Below, in pieces: positions 33,645-42,624 of a DNA stretch of 64,000 nucleotides. Origin of the DNA: Glycocaulis profundi (GTDB lineage Bacteria; Pseudomonadota; Alphaproteobacteria; Caulobacterales; Maricaulaceae); assembly GCA_007050995.1 (NCBI GenBank), contig VJOU01000010.1, forward strand, positions 60,314-124,313, written 5' to 3'. The first letter of the stretch is position 1; every line of letters starts with the position of its first letter. The notes beneath the pieces were generated by a model. It ran no database searches. It saw only the letters and a program-made list of their open reading frames with translations, and was not told where the DNA came from. The position numbers were made by a program, and so were the translations under genes.

Positions 33645-34853
33645 ATGATTTCGCCTCTTCGAAACCGCTCCTACCGACTTCTTTTCGGAGCTCAGGTCTG
33701 CGCGCTTCTCGGCACGGGCCTCATCACGGTCGCCCTGGCGCTCATGGCCCATGAAATCGCGGGCCGCCGGGCGGGCGAAATTCTCGGGATGGTGCTTGCG
33801 ATCAAGATGGTCGCCTATGTGACGGTCGCGCCGTTCGCCAGCGCGCTGGCCGCGCGGCTGCCGCGCAAGGGGCTGCTGGTCGGGCTGGACGCGGTCCGCG
33901 TGGCGATCGCGCTCCTCCTGCCCTTCGTGCAGGACGCCTGGCAGATCTATGGCCTGATGACGGTCCTGTTCACTGCCTCGGCCGCTTTCACGCCCGCCTT
34001 CCAGGCGATGATCCCCGATGTTCTGCCCGATGAGGGCGAGTATACGAAGGCGCTGTCTCTATCGAGGCTCGCGGCTGAACTGGAGAGCATGGCGAGCCCT
34101 GTCCTCGCCGCGCTGCTCCTGTTCGTGCTGTCCTGGAGCCAGCTTTTCGCGGGAACCGCGCTGGGGTTCTTGCTTTCGGCAGTTCTGGTGATGCGGGCGG
34201 CCCTCCCGGACACCGCCGCGGCGGTGTCCAAACCCTTCCTCGCGCGGCTGAGCGCGGGCATGGCCCTGTTTCTTTCCACGCCCCGGCTGCGCGCGGTGTT
34301 CATGTTCGGCCTCGCCACGGCGGCGGGCGGCGCCATGGCGCTGGTCAACACCGTCACTCTCGTCCAGACCCGCTTCGCGATGTCTGAACAGGCCACGGCG
34401 TGGGCGCTGGCCTGCTTCGGCTCAGGCTCGATAGCGGCCGCCCTTGTCCTGCCTGCGGCCCTGGCCCGGTTCAGCGACCGCGCCGCGATGACGGCAGGCG
34501 CCGCCCTGATCGCCGGCACGCTGGCCCTGGGCAGCATCGCCGCCGCCGGATACGCCGCGCTGGCCGCGCTGTGGGCCGTGCTCGGCGCAGGATACTCGCT
34601 CACCCTCACCCCGGTGGGCCGGGTCCTGCGCCGGTCCTCCGTCCCCGAAGACCGCCCCGCGCTCTTCGCCGCGCAGTTCGCGCTGTCCCATGCCTGGTGG
34701 CTCGTCGCCTATCCTCTGGCGGGCGGGCTGGGCGTCCGGCTCGGGCTGGACGGCGCGTTCCTCGTTCTCGGCGCTCTTGCCGGGATCGCGGCCTTCGCGG
34801 GATTTATCTTATGGCCGAGCGGAGACTCTTCCGAAAAGCATAGTGCGCCATGA
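33645..34853 (+). CDS. MFS transporter
   Basis: About 402 residues, twelve hydrophobic segments. The start MISPLRNRSYRLLFGAQ and the cytoplasmic loop SALAARLPRKGLLVGLDAVR (loop 2-3) fit the major facilitator superfamily, as do the PDVLPDEGEYTKALSLSR and VGRVLRRSSVPEDRPALF blocks. The substrate is unknown. It is third in the CueR-controlled operon, 10 bp after cueR, so a role in copper stress is inferred. The ATG at 33645 is preferred over one 15 codons upstream that lies inside cueR. Confidence 0.8.
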   Translation: MISPLRNRSYRLLFGAQVCALLGTGLITVALALMAHEIAGRRAGEILGMVLAIKMVAYVTVAPFASALAARLPRKGLLVGLDAVRVAIALLLPFVQDAWQIYGLMTVLFTASAAFTPAFQAMIPDVLPDEGEYTKALSLSRLAAELESMASPVLAALLLFVLSWSQLFAGTALGFLLSAVLVMRAALPDTAAAVSKPFLARLSAGMALFLSTPRLRAVFMFGLATAAGGAMALVNTVTLVQTRFAMSEQATAWALACFGSGSIAAALVLPAALARFSDRAAMTAGAALIAGTLALGSIAAAGYAALAALWAVLGAGYSLTLTPVGRVLRRSSVPEDRPALFAAQFALSHAWWLVAYPLAGGLGVRLGLDGAFLVLGALAGIAAFAGFILWPSGDSSEKHSAP

Positions 34854-34991
34854 AATCAGCGCACCTTGCCGACCGACCCCAGTCAAACGCGCCTTGATCG
34901 CTCATTTCATCTTTGGCGGCTGGGTACAGTCGCCAGACTTGGAGGCGCAGTGCCGCCTCGCAATGCGAAACGAAACGCCAAGCTGAAAGAA

Positions 34992-35024
34992 AAACATTAA
35001 CATAATGTTTTTAAATAAGTTTTT
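34992..35024. terminator. A/T-rich hairpin, possible terminator
   Basis: An 8-bp inverted repeat (AAACATTA and its complement, 3-base loop) is followed by TTAAATAAGTTTTT. It lies in the 340-bp gap between the MFS gene and the RND pump gene, and is markedly A/T-richer than its surroundings. The gap also contains repeat copy C and no supported gene. Confidence 0.5.
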
Positions 35025-35083
35025 GTCAGATGAGACCCACCTTGATCGGTACGCCCCACCCGCCCGGTTTGTTGCTCTCAGCA
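35025..35083. repeat. Dispersed ~60-bp repeat, copy C
   Basis: Aligns to copy B over ~58 bases at roughly 70 percent, best in CTTGATCGGTACGCCCCACC. It lies between the two copper/efflux modules. Confidence 0.55.
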
Positions 35084-35192
35084 ATATGGAAATCGTCACA
35101 GGTTCGGGCGCGGCCACGCGCCCTGACCGCTTTCACATGCGGGCGATGCCCGTGGCCATGTTCGCGATCATGTCCGCCGCCATGACTATGGC

Positions 35193-38100
35193 TCAAGGCT
35201 TTGCCTCTGTTCCGCTGGGCGAACTTGCAGCGTCCGGGCGGGGTGCGAACCAGCGATGCAGGGCGGGCAGGACCAGCAGGGTCAGCAGGGTCGAGCTGAC
35301 CAGACCGCCGAAGACCACGACGGCCAGCGGACGCTGCACTTCCGCGCCCACGCCGGTCGCGAACAGCAGAGGCGCCAGACCCAGCGCGGTGGTCAGCGCC
35401 GTCATCAGCACGGGCCGCGCGCGCAGGGCCGCGCCTTCTACGGCCAGCGTGTCGGGATCGCGGCCCTCGCGGGCGAAACGGTCCAGGAAGCTGACCAGCA
35501 CCATGCCGTTGCCCAGCGCGATGCCGAACAGGGCGATGAAACCCACCGTGGCCGGCACCGAAAGCGGCAGCCCCGCCATCCATAGCGCGAACGCCCCGCC
35601 AGTCAGCGCCAGAGGGATGTTCATGAGGATCAGCAGCGCCGACCGCACCCTGCCGAACGCCAGCAGCAGAATGAGCGCCACAATCCCGAGGGTGACGGGG
35701 ATAACGACCGCGAACCGGCGGTTGACCTGCTGCTGAAGTTCGAACTGGCCGCCCCAGGCCACGCGGTAGCCCGCCGGGAGGTCGAGCCCCCGCGCGAGGA
35801 CGCCCTGACCCTCGCGCACGAACGAGCCGATGTCCCGCCCGCGCACATTGGCCTGCACGGCGATGAAACGCTCGCCGTTCTCGCGGGTGATCTGGCGTGG
35901 CCCGACGTGCGTGCCGATGTCGGCGATCTGTTCGAGACGCACCAGCGCCCCGGAGGGCGCGCGCAGCGTCAGCGCGCCGATGGCCTCAGGGTCGGACCGC
36001 CGCGTCCCGGGATAGCGCAGCACCACCGGGAAGCGGCGTTCGCCTTCGAAGACCGCCCCGGCCTCCTGCCCGCCCACCGCCGTGCCGACCAGCGACAGCG
36101 CCGCCTCTACGCTCAGGCCGTGCCGCGCCAGCGCCCGGCGGTCCAGCTCGATCCGGAGCTGTGGCGAGCCGGTGATCTGGTCGGCCTGCACGTCGGCCGC
36201 GCCGCGAATGCCATTCAACATCGCCGTCATCCGCTCTGACACGCTCAGCAGAACGTCGGGATCGGGGCCATAAATCTTCACCGCGAGCTGGGCACGCGTG
36301 CCAGTCACCAGCTCGTCCAGGGACATCGCGATGGGCTGACTGACATTGACCATCACGCCGGGGAAATCCGACAGGTCTTCGGACAGCCGCCCGCGCAGGT
36401 CCGCTGCGGTCATCCCGCCCCGCCATTCCGAGCTCGGCCTCAGCCCGATGAAGATTTCCGCGCTGTTGACCGGGTCGGCATGGGCGCCGATCTCACCCCG
36501 GCCCACGCGCGCGACCGCACGCTCGACTTCAGGGAAGTCCTCCAGAATCCGCCGCTCGAGGCGGCTGATCACAGCTTCAGCCTCAGTCAGGGAGATCGAC
36601 GGCGCCATGGTCGCGCGGATCAGAATGTCACCTTCCTCCAGAACCGGCGTGAATTCCGATCCCAGACGGGGCAGGACGGCCCCGCCCGCCGCCAGCATGA
36701 CCAGGGCAAGCCCGACCGCCATCGCACGCCGGCGCACGAACAGGGCGGCGGCGCCTGAGACCAAACGGCCGATCCATCCGCCGCCTTCGCCGGAAACCCG
36801 CCCCGGACGCATGAGGCCGCAGGCCAGAGCCGGCGCGACCAGCGCGGCATAGACAAGCGACCCTGCCATGGCGAGCGCCGCCGCGGCCGCCAGCGGACCG
36901 AACGTCTTTCCCGCCGGGCCATCGAGGGCGAAGATCGGCAGGAAGACCACGATCACCACACTGACCGCGGCCAGGAGCGGTCCGATCACCTCCGAGGCCG
37001 CGGTCGCGACCGCATCGCGGCGGGACGCGCCGGGTCGTTCCTTCAGCATGCGGTCCACGTTCTCAGCGATGACGATGGCGCCGTCGACCATCATTCCGAT
37101 GGCGATCGCCACGCCGCCCAGCGACATCAGGTCCGCGCTCATGCCCAGCACACGCATGGCGATGAAGGCGAACCCGGCCGAGAACGGAATCGACAGCGCC
37201 ACCACCAGGCTGGGCCGCCAGCCGCCCAGGAAGACGACAATGACGATGGCGACGAGCAGAGCCCCCTGCCACAGCGCGGTGGCCACAGTCGCCGACGCCT
37301 GGGTCACCAGCTCGCCCTGGTCGTAATAGGGAACCGCGCTCACCCCGTCGGGCAGGGCGGCGTTGATCTGGTCGAACCGCGCCCGCACGGCATCCACGAC
37401 CTCGGCCGTGTTCGCGCCGTACAGTTTCAGCACCAGCCCGGCCACGACCTCGCCTTCACCGTCAGCGGTGGCCAGCCCCTGGCGGGGGCCGCCGCCGATC
37501 TGAAGGCGGGCGATGTCGCGCACGCGCACCGGCGCCCCGTCTTCGGCACGCAGGACGATCTCGCCCAGATCCCCGAGCGAGCGCGCCAGCCCCACGGCCC
37601 GCACGACATACTGCTCGGCGCCGATATCGACCACGTCCGCGCCGACGGTGCGGCTGCCGCCGCGCACGGCCTGCTCCACGTCGCTCAGGCCGAGCCCGTG
37701 ACGCAGCAGCGCCTGGGGCTCGATCAGGATCTGATATTCTTTCTCATACCCTCCCAGAGAGAGGACCTCGGCCACGCCCGGCACGCTCTGCAGGGGTATT
37801 TTCACCATCCAGTCCTGGATCTCGCGCATCTCCACGAGATCGCGCGTTCCGCTCTCGTCGATCAGGCTGTAATAGACGACGATCCCCAGACCGGTGGAGA
37901 TCGGCCCCATCCGGGGCTCGCCGAAGCCTTCGTCCATCTCCTCGCTGGCGGTCGCCAGGCGCTCTGACACGACCTGACGGGCGAAATAGATGTCCGTGCC
38001 GTCCTCGAAATAGATGTTCACGATGGACAGGCCGAAATTTGAGATCGAGCGCATTTCCGCCACGCGGGGCAGGCCCGCCATAGCCCGCTCCAGCGGTGCG

Positions 38101-38294
38101 GTGACATAAAGCTCCACCTCTTCGGGCGCCAGGCCGTCCGCGACAGTGTAGACTTGGACCAGAGACGGCGAGGTGTCGGGGAAGGCGTCCACCGGCAGGC
38201 TCCGGAAGGCCCAGAAGCCGCACGCGGACATGGCCAGGACGAGCAGAACGGCCAGCAGCCGCCCCCCTGCCACGCGATTCATGATCGTGTTCAT
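35193..38294 (-). CDS. Heavy-metal efflux RND pump (CusA/CzcA family)
   Basis: 1033 residues, the full length for a pump, with twelve membrane helices and two large periplasmic loops. The helix-4 motif region reads AIAIGMMVDGAIVIAENV: the proton-relay Asp is present but the DFG of Zn/Co/Cd pumps is absent, so a Cu/Ag-type or unassigned HME class is more likely. Other hallmarks are FPDTSPSLVQVYT and GIALGNGMVLVSFLDRF. It expels metal from the periplasm with the adaptor and TolC encoded just upstream in the same operon. Confidence 0.9.
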   Translation of the reverse strand: MNTIMNRVAGGRLLAVLLVLAMSACGFWAFRSLPVDAFPDTSPSLVQVYTVADGLAPEEVELYVTAPLERAMAGLPRVAEMRSISNFGLSIVNIYFEDGTDIYFARQVVSERLATASEEMDEGFGEPRMGPISTGLGIVVYYSLIDESGTRDLVEMREIQDWMVKIPLQSVPGVAEVLSLGGYEKEYQILIEPQALLRHGLGLSDVEQAVRGGSRTVGADVVDIGAEQYVVRAVGLARSLGDLGEIVLRAEDGAPVRVRDIARLQIGGGPRQGLATADGEGEVVAGLVLKLYGANTAEVVDAVRARFDQINAALPDGVSAVPYYDQGELVTQASATVATALWQGALLVAIVIVVFLGGWRPSLVVALSIPFSAGFAFIAMRVLGMSADLMSLGGVAIAIGMMVDGAIVIAENVDRMLKERPGASRRDAVATAASEVIGPLLAAVSVVIVVFLPIFALDGPAGKTFGPLAAAAALAMAGSLVYAALVAPALACGLMRPGRVSGEGGGWIGRLVSGAAALFVRRRAMAVGLALVMLAAGGAVLPRLGSEFTPVLEEGDILIRATMAPSISLTEAEAVISRLERRILEDFPEVERAVARVGRGEIGAHADPVNSAEIFIGLRPSSEWRGGMTAADLRGRLSEDLSDFPGVMVNVSQPIAMSLDELVTGTRAQLAVKIYGPDPDVLLSVSERMTAMLNGIRGAADVQADQITGSPQLRIELDRRALARHGLSVEAALSLVGTAVGGQEAGAVFEGERRFPVVLRYPGTRRSDPEAIGALTLRAPSGALVRLEQIADIGTHVGPRQITRENGERFIAVQANVRGRDIGSFVREGQGVLARGLDLPAGYRVAWGGQFELQQQVNRRFAVVIPVTLGIVALILLLAFGRVRSALLILMNIPLALTGGAFALWMAGLPLSVPATVGFIALFGIALGNGMVLVSFLDRFAREGRDPDTLAVEGAALRARPVLMTALTTALGLAPLLFATGVGAEVQRPLAVVVFGGLVSSTLLTLLVLPALHRWFAPRPDAASSPSGTEAKP

Positions 38295-38305
38295 AACGGA
38301 ATTCC

Positions 38306-39454
38306 TCAGTGCGCGTGACCGTCACCGAAGCTGGATTTTTCCAGCTCGGCTCTCAGGGTGAAGGCACCCGCGACGACATAAAGCTCGCCTGGCGCCAGCC
38401 CGGAGACGATCTCCACCTGGCTGCCGATCCGGCGGCCGGTTTCGACCATGCGGGCGTCAAAGCCGTGATCGTCGGGGGTGAACACCGCCCATCCGCCCTC
38501 ATAGGGCTGGACAGCGTGCGCGGGCACGAACAGCCCCTCGACCGCAGCTCCGATCTCCACGCGGGCGGTCAGGAACTGTCCCGCGCGAAGCCGTCCGTCA
38601 GCATCGCCGAGCCGAGCCCGCGCCAGCGCGGTCCGCGAGGTTTCGGAAAGCTGCGGAGCGATGAAGGCGATCCACGTTTCAGCCAGTGTCTCTCCATCGT
38701 CACCGCTCAGAAGCACTCTGGCTCCGGCACGCACCTGCGCCAGATGCTGGGGATAGACCGCCATGTCCGCCCACAGCGCGGTTTCGTCAGCGATCATGAA
38801 GGCCGGTCCCGAACCGGCCTCCACGGACTGGCCCAAGGCCAGATCGCGGCGCATCACCGTCCCGGAGACCGGAGCGGTCAGGCGATGGGCGCCCTGTTCG
38901 GCGTCATCGCCCGCCGCGCCCGCCGCGCGCAGTCCCGCCTCGGCGCTGCGCGTGCGCGCTCTGGCGGCCTCCAGCGCTTCCCGGGCGGCGTCATGTTCGG
39001 CCTGCGAGGCGATGCCCTGCTCGAGCAGACGCTGTTCGCGCGCATAGCCGGTTTCGGCCAGCGCCAGGGCCGCCGCCGCGCCGCGCCGCTCGCCCGCCAG
39101 CGCGGCCAGCTCCCGGCTGTCGAGCACCGCCAGGACAGCGCCGCTTTCGACCTGATCGCCTTCCGAAGCCTCCAGCGCGCGGACGATGCCGCCCACGCGC
39201 GGCGTGACCAGCGCCACCCGATCCTGATCGAAGCGGACCTCGGCGGGCAGCTCGATGATCTCGGCGGGCGAGGACAGAACCGCCCGGGCGGTCTCGACAC
39301 CTGCGGCGCGCGCCGCCTCGGCACTCATCTCGACATGGTCGTGATCGTGGCCGTGATCGTCGTCGTGGTCATCATAGCCCGTCTCGCCCGGGCTGCAGGC
39401 GGACAGGAGCGCCGCGGCAAGAAGCGGCGCGGCGATAAGAATGCGGGCGTTCAT
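38306..39454 (-). CDS. RND adaptor (CusB/CzcB-like periplasmic lipoprotein)
   Basis: 382 residues. Lipobox LLSACSPGE, then a His/Asp-rich stretch (DDHDDDHGHDHDHVEM) at the mature N-terminus, likely metal binding. Lipoyl/barrel-sandwich segments flank a helical hairpin (~residues 100-170), as in HlyD-type adaptors, and GLFVPAHAVQPYEG marks the beta-barrel end. It links the pump to the outer-membrane channel. It overlaps the TolC gene by 4 bases and ends 11 bp before the pump gene. Confidence 0.88.
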   Translation of the reverse strand: MNARILIAAPLLAAALLSACSPGETGYDDHDDDHGHDHDHVEMSAEAARAAGVETARAVLSSPAEIIELPAEVRFDQDRVALVTPRVGGIVRALEASEGDQVESGAVLAVLDSRELAALAGERRGAAAALALAETGYAREQRLLEQGIASQAEHDAAREALEAARARTRSAEAGLRAAGAAGDDAEQGAHRLTAPVSGTVMRRDLALGQSVEAGSGPAFMIADETALWADMAVYPQHLAQVRAGARVLLSGDDGETLAETWIAFIAPQLSETSRTALARARLGDADGRLRAGQFLTARVEIGAAVEGLFVPAHAVQPYEGGWAVFTPDDHGFDARMVETGRRIGSQVEIVSGLAPGELYVVAGAFTLRAELEKSSFGDGHAH

Positions 39455-40767
39455 GGGTGTCCTCTGGAAACATCTGACTGCATGAAGAGGGGATAGCCGC
39501 CCAGAGCGAGCAGCGTGTCGCGCGCCTTGCGCGCATCGCGTTCGGCGTCCACGCGCCGGGTTTCGGCCTCGATCAGCCGCCGCCGGGCGTCCAGAAGAAG
39601 GTTCAGGCCGTACCGGCCTTCGCGATAAGCCGCCTGAGCGGCGGCGAATCCGTCGCGGGCGGCAGGCGCGGCCTCTTCAGCCAGAACCCGCGCGCGGGTC
39701 TGGGCGGAAGCGGCCTCAGCATGGGCGGCGCGCACGCGCCCGGTCAGGCGGCGATCCAGCGCGACCGCCTCGATTCCCGCCGCCTCTGCGCGGCGGCGGG
39801 ACGCCTCCCGACCGCCCTGATTGCGGTCGAACAGTGGCAGCGGCACGCTCACCCCGGCGATCAACGCGCGGTCGCCGGTGTCGCGATAGCTGCGCATGCC
39901 CAGCCGCACGGTGGCGTCGGGAAACGCCTCGGCGCGGGCCAGCGCCGCCTCCGCGCGCCGCGCCTGACCGGCCGCGTGGGCTGACGCCAGCGCGGGATGT
40001 CCGTCCATGCGCGCCAGCACCTCTTCGACAGGCGGCAGGGTCGTGTCCGCCCTGTCGTCCGGCTGAACCGGGCCGAAGCGCGCCTCGCCTTCGCCCCACA
40101 GGGCGGCCAGCGCCAGCCTCAGCCCGGCAGCCTCAGCACGGGCGGCTTCCAGATCGGCGCGAGCAGCAGCGTGCTCGGCCTCGGCCGGGGCCAGGTCGAT
40201 TCGCGGCGCGCCGCCTTCCCCGACCCTGCGTCGCACGGCTCCGCTGACCTGTCCGGCCAAGTCCGCGGCGTCCCCGGCCAGCCCGACACGGGCTTCGGCG
40301 GCGGCCAGATCGTGAAACAGGCCCGCCGTCTCCAGCAGCAGATCGCGCCGCAGCGCCGCGCAGCCCGCCGCGCTGGCGTGCGCCCACGCCTCGCCCGCCG
40401 CGCGGGCGCGCGCCAGACGGCGGCCCAGGGCGAGCGGCTGGGCGATGGAGACCGTGGCCTCGGACGCGCCGAACGCGCGCCAACCTGCCCCATTGAATTC
40501 TTCGAGCTCGACTTCGATCTCGGGATTGGCGCGCCGTCCGGCCTGACGCGCTTCCGCACGCAAGGCCAGGGTTTCCAAGGCCGCGGCTCTGAGTTCAGGC
40601 GAGGCGGCGTCCACCGCCCGCAAGGCCGCGTCCAGGGTGAGCGGAGCATCCGCCACGGGCGCGGCTGCCGCGAGGGCGCCGCCGTCGCACAGCCCAGGGG
40701 CGGCCTGGGCCGCTTCCCCGGCCAGCGCGGCGGCCAGAAGCCCGCCGCGCAGCCATTTCGATATCAT
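39451..40767 (-). CDS. TolC-family outer-membrane efflux protein (CusC/CzcC-like)
   Basis: About 438 residues from the ATG at 40767 (GGAG six bases upstream). Signal peptide ending GEAAQAA, then two outer-membrane efflux repeats; EVELEEFNGAGWRAF and AYREGRYGLNLLLDARR are CzcC-like blocks. First structural gene of the tolC-adaptor-pump operon. Unlike the other TolC in the window it has no His-rich tail and no lipobox. Confidence 0.87.
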   Translation of the reverse strand: MISKWLRGGLLAAALAGEAAQAAPGLCDGGALAAAAPVADAPLTLDAALRAVDAASPELRAAALETLALRAEARQAGRRANPEIEVELEEFNGAGWRAFGASEATVSIAQPLALGRRLARARAAGEAWAHASAAGCAALRRDLLLETAGLFHDLAAAEARVGLAGDAADLAGQVSGAVRRRVGEGGAPRIDLAPAEAEHAAARADLEAARAEAAGLRLALAALWGEGEARFGPVQPDDRADTTLPPVEEVLARMDGHPALASAHAAGQARRAEAALARAEAFPDATVRLGMRSYRDTGDRALIAGVSVPLPLFDRNQGGREASRRRAEAAGIEAVALDRRLTGRVRAAHAEAASAQTRARVLAEEAAPAARDGFAAAQAAYREGRYGLNLLLDARRRLIEAETRRVDAERDARKARDTLLALGGYPLFMQSDVSRGHP

Positions 40768-40827
40768 GAGAATCTCCGGTTCCAACCCGTCAGGACGCCT
40801 CTGCCGAGCAGGGGCGGCGGCGAAAGG

Positions 40828-41157
40828 TCAGATCATCGGAGGCTTCAGGCCGGGCGGATCGCCCCGACTGAGGTAGGAGTCGGACAGGCGTGCTGCCTGC
40901 GGCGCGGCATATCGCGGAGAGAAAACGGAAACCTGCGCCGCATCGCCGAGCCAGTGAACATGGCAAGGTGCGGCTTGGCAGGGCGCATGGTCTTCGCCGT
41001 GATCGTGATCGTGATCGGCGGAATGAACATGGCCGTGATGACCGTCATGCGATGTGTCCACGATCGCGTAGGCCGAAGCGGAGACGGATATGATCAGCCA
41101 CAGCCCGGCGAGCAGGGCGTGGGCGATGACACGCAAATCTGAACATGAACGACGCAT
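40828..41157 (-). CDS. CzcI-like His-rich periplasmic protein
   Basis: 109 residues. A hydrophobic N-terminal segment (ALLAGLWLIISVSASAYA), then about 13 His in ~40 residues (HDGHHGHVHSADHDHDHGED), Cys in APCQAAPCHVH, and a C-terminal SYLSRGDPPGLKPPMI. The layout and the SRGDPPGLKPP end match CzcI-type proteins found ahead of czcCBA operons. It precedes the TolC gene by 60 bp. It probably buffers or signals periplasmic metal; its exact role is unsettled in the family. Confidence 0.72.
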   Translation of the reverse strand: MRRSCSDLRVIAHALLAGLWLIISVSASAYAIVDTSHDGHHGHVHSADHDHDHGEDHAPCQAAPCHVHWLGDAAQVSVFSPRYAAPQAARLSDSYLSRGDPPGLKPPMI

Positions 41158-41361
41158 GCGTCACCCGGGCGATGGAAATCCAGCCTACCACTTCATGAGA
41201 GGGGAAAGGAACAGGGTGCGGCGTTCTGGCTTTTGAGGCCTACGCTTGCCACCCGGCGCCAGCCCGCCGCCGTGATCACAGCCGGGAACTCCAGCCCCCC
41301 GGCCCAACGCAGGAGATCAGCCGTGGCGAAGGGCTGCATCCATGCGGTATGGATGGGAGCC

Positions 41362-41466
41362 TCACCCTTGACTTGCCGGAGGAAGAGGGCCGGTGTTCCA
41401 TTTAACAGGGATGGCGTCGGGCGACATCGCTCCGCCGGTCACGATGTGCTTTGTGGCCCACTGCAT
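41362..41466 (-). CDS. Possible 34-codon ORF coupled to the EIIA-like gene
   Basis: An ATG lies 2 bases after the stop of the EIIA-Ntr-like gene, with GGAGG seven bases before it, opening a 34-codon frame (MQWATKHIVTGG...). No homology is recognised. The remainder of the 41158-41468 gap shows no other supported feature. Confidence 0.3.
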   Translation of the reverse strand: MQWATKHIVTGGAMSPDAIPVKWNTGPLPPASQG

Positions 41467-41468
41467 GG

Positions 41469-41939
41469 TCACCCTCCATCGCGGGGCGGGGCGCCGTCCG
41501 GGGCCGAGGCGAGACGGTCGTAGGCCTGTTCGGGGGTGGCGGCCCGCCGGAGGCCTTCCAGAACCTGACCGCCCCTGAGCCCTTTCACCAGTCTGGAAAG
41601 CGCGGAGACGTCCGAGGCCGTGTCCGGCGCGATCATCGCGAACACGATGTCGACCGGCGTGTCGTCCGGCGCCGGAAACGCGACCGGCTCAGCCGTCACC
41701 ACCAGAGCTGCGATGGGCTGTTCGACGCCCGGCAGGCTGGCATGAGGCACGGCGACCCCTCGTCCGATGGCCGTCGAACCCAGCTTCTCCCGGGCCGCGA
41801 GGGCATCGCGGACCGTGTCCGGCTCCAGCCCTGCGTCTCCCGCCAGAATGGCCGCCAGCATGGTGATGGCATCGCGACGGGACGCGGCTGTCGCTCCTGT
41901 GCGGATGCGGGCGGGAGTGAGCATGTCTGACAAAGTCAT
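41469..41939 (-). CDS. PTS EIIA-Ntr (PtsN)-like protein
   Basis: 156 residues, a single EIIA domain. The phosphorylatable His is in TAIGRGVAVPHASLPG, and DIVFAMIAPD and a following helix fit PtsN. EIIA-Ntr proteins regulate K+ and nitrogen functions by phosphorylation state rather than by sugar transport. It is the last gene of the Mrp antiporter operon, with a 4-base overlap, so a direct link between phosphoryl-transfer signalling and cation/proton exchange is inferred. Confidence 0.8.
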   Translation of the reverse strand: MTLSDMLTPARIRTGATAASRRDAITMLAAILAGDAGLEPDTVRDALAAREKLGSTAIGRGVAVPHASLPGVEQPIAALVVTAEPVAFPAPDDTPVDIVFAMIAPDTASDVSALSRLVKGLRGGQVLEGLRRAATPEQAYDRLASAPDGAPPRDGG

Positions 41940-42346
41940 GTTTTTTCCGGCTCCGATGTCGGGGGCATGGCGAGCTGCACGTCTTCCCTCTCCTGCACCC
42001 CCAATGCGGGGGGAACCCGCGCGTCGCCTTCCGAGCGGTCCCGGTAAACCGCCGCCCGTCCCAGCATCATCAGCGTTATGGGGGTCGTCGTCGTTATGAA
42101 GATGCCGATCAGGATTTCATGGAGAACCGGGCGTGCCGCCGCAGCGGTGAAGATGATCATCGACCCCGTCACCATCCCGCCCGCGCCCCAGCTCGTGGCC
42201 AGGGTCGGGGCATGCAGACGCGTATAGAAGCTGGGCAGGCGAGCCAAGCCGAGCGCGCCGATCAGGGTCAGCCCTGCGCCCAACACGAGAAAAACAGAAC
42301 CTGCGATGGCGGCCCAGACAGGCAGGGCGGACAGATCCACGCTCAT
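41936..42346 (-). CDS. mrpG: Mrp/Pha cation-proton antiporter subunit G
   Basis: About 136 residues, three hydrophobic segments. GALGLARLPSFYTRLHAPT is a clear MnhG/PhaG block (RLPDxYxRxHAxT). Its ATG overlaps the mrpF stop. A C-terminal hydrophilic extension of ~35 residues is longer than in many homologues. Confidence 0.88.
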   Translation of the reverse strand: MSVDLSALPVWAAIAGSVFLVLGAGLTLIGALGLARLPSFYTRLHAPTLATSWGAGGMVTGSMIIFTAAAARPVLHEILIGIFITTTTPITLMMLGRAAVYRDRSEGDARVPPALGVQEREDVQLAMPPTSEPEKT

Positions 42347-42624
42347 TCGATCACCTCCCCGCGCATCAGGAACTTGGCGAGTGTCACGGTGGCTATGAAC
42401 CCCAGGACGCCGATGACCAGAGCCGCTTCGAAATACAAGGTATTTCCAGTGCGGACCCCGAAGGCGAGAAGCTGAAGCATCGCGCAGACATACATGGCAT
42501 CCAACGCCAGCACCCGGTCCTGGGCGCGCGGGCCGCGCGCCATGCGCCATGCGCACAGGCACATCGCCACCGCCACCGCCGTCTGCGCGGCCCAGAGCGC
42601 GGCGCTCAGAATGACGAGGCTCAT
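42343..42624 (-). CDS. mrpF: Mrp/Pha cation-proton antiporter subunit F
   Basis: 93 residues and three membrane helices. The block RMARGPRAQDRVLALDAM matches the conserved GPxxxDRVxAxD motif of MnhF/PhaF. It overlaps mrpE and mrpG by 4 bases each. Confidence 0.9.
   Translation of the reverse strand: MSLVILSAALWAAQTAVAVAMCLCAWRMARGPRAQDRVLALDAMYVCAMLQLLAFGVRTGNTLYFEAALVIGVLGFIATVTLAKFLMRGEVIE

Noticed and set aside
35026..35190. His-rich small protein after the RND pump gene (SHSHGGGHDREHGHGH in a minus-strand frame)
   Set aside because: No start codon in the short segment and the frame only opens inside the pump gene in a shifted phase. Composition reflects repeated CATGGC-like triplets.
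35005..35736. Plus-strand frame at the 3' end of the pump gene
   Set aside because: Antisense to the conserved C-terminal helices of the RND pump.
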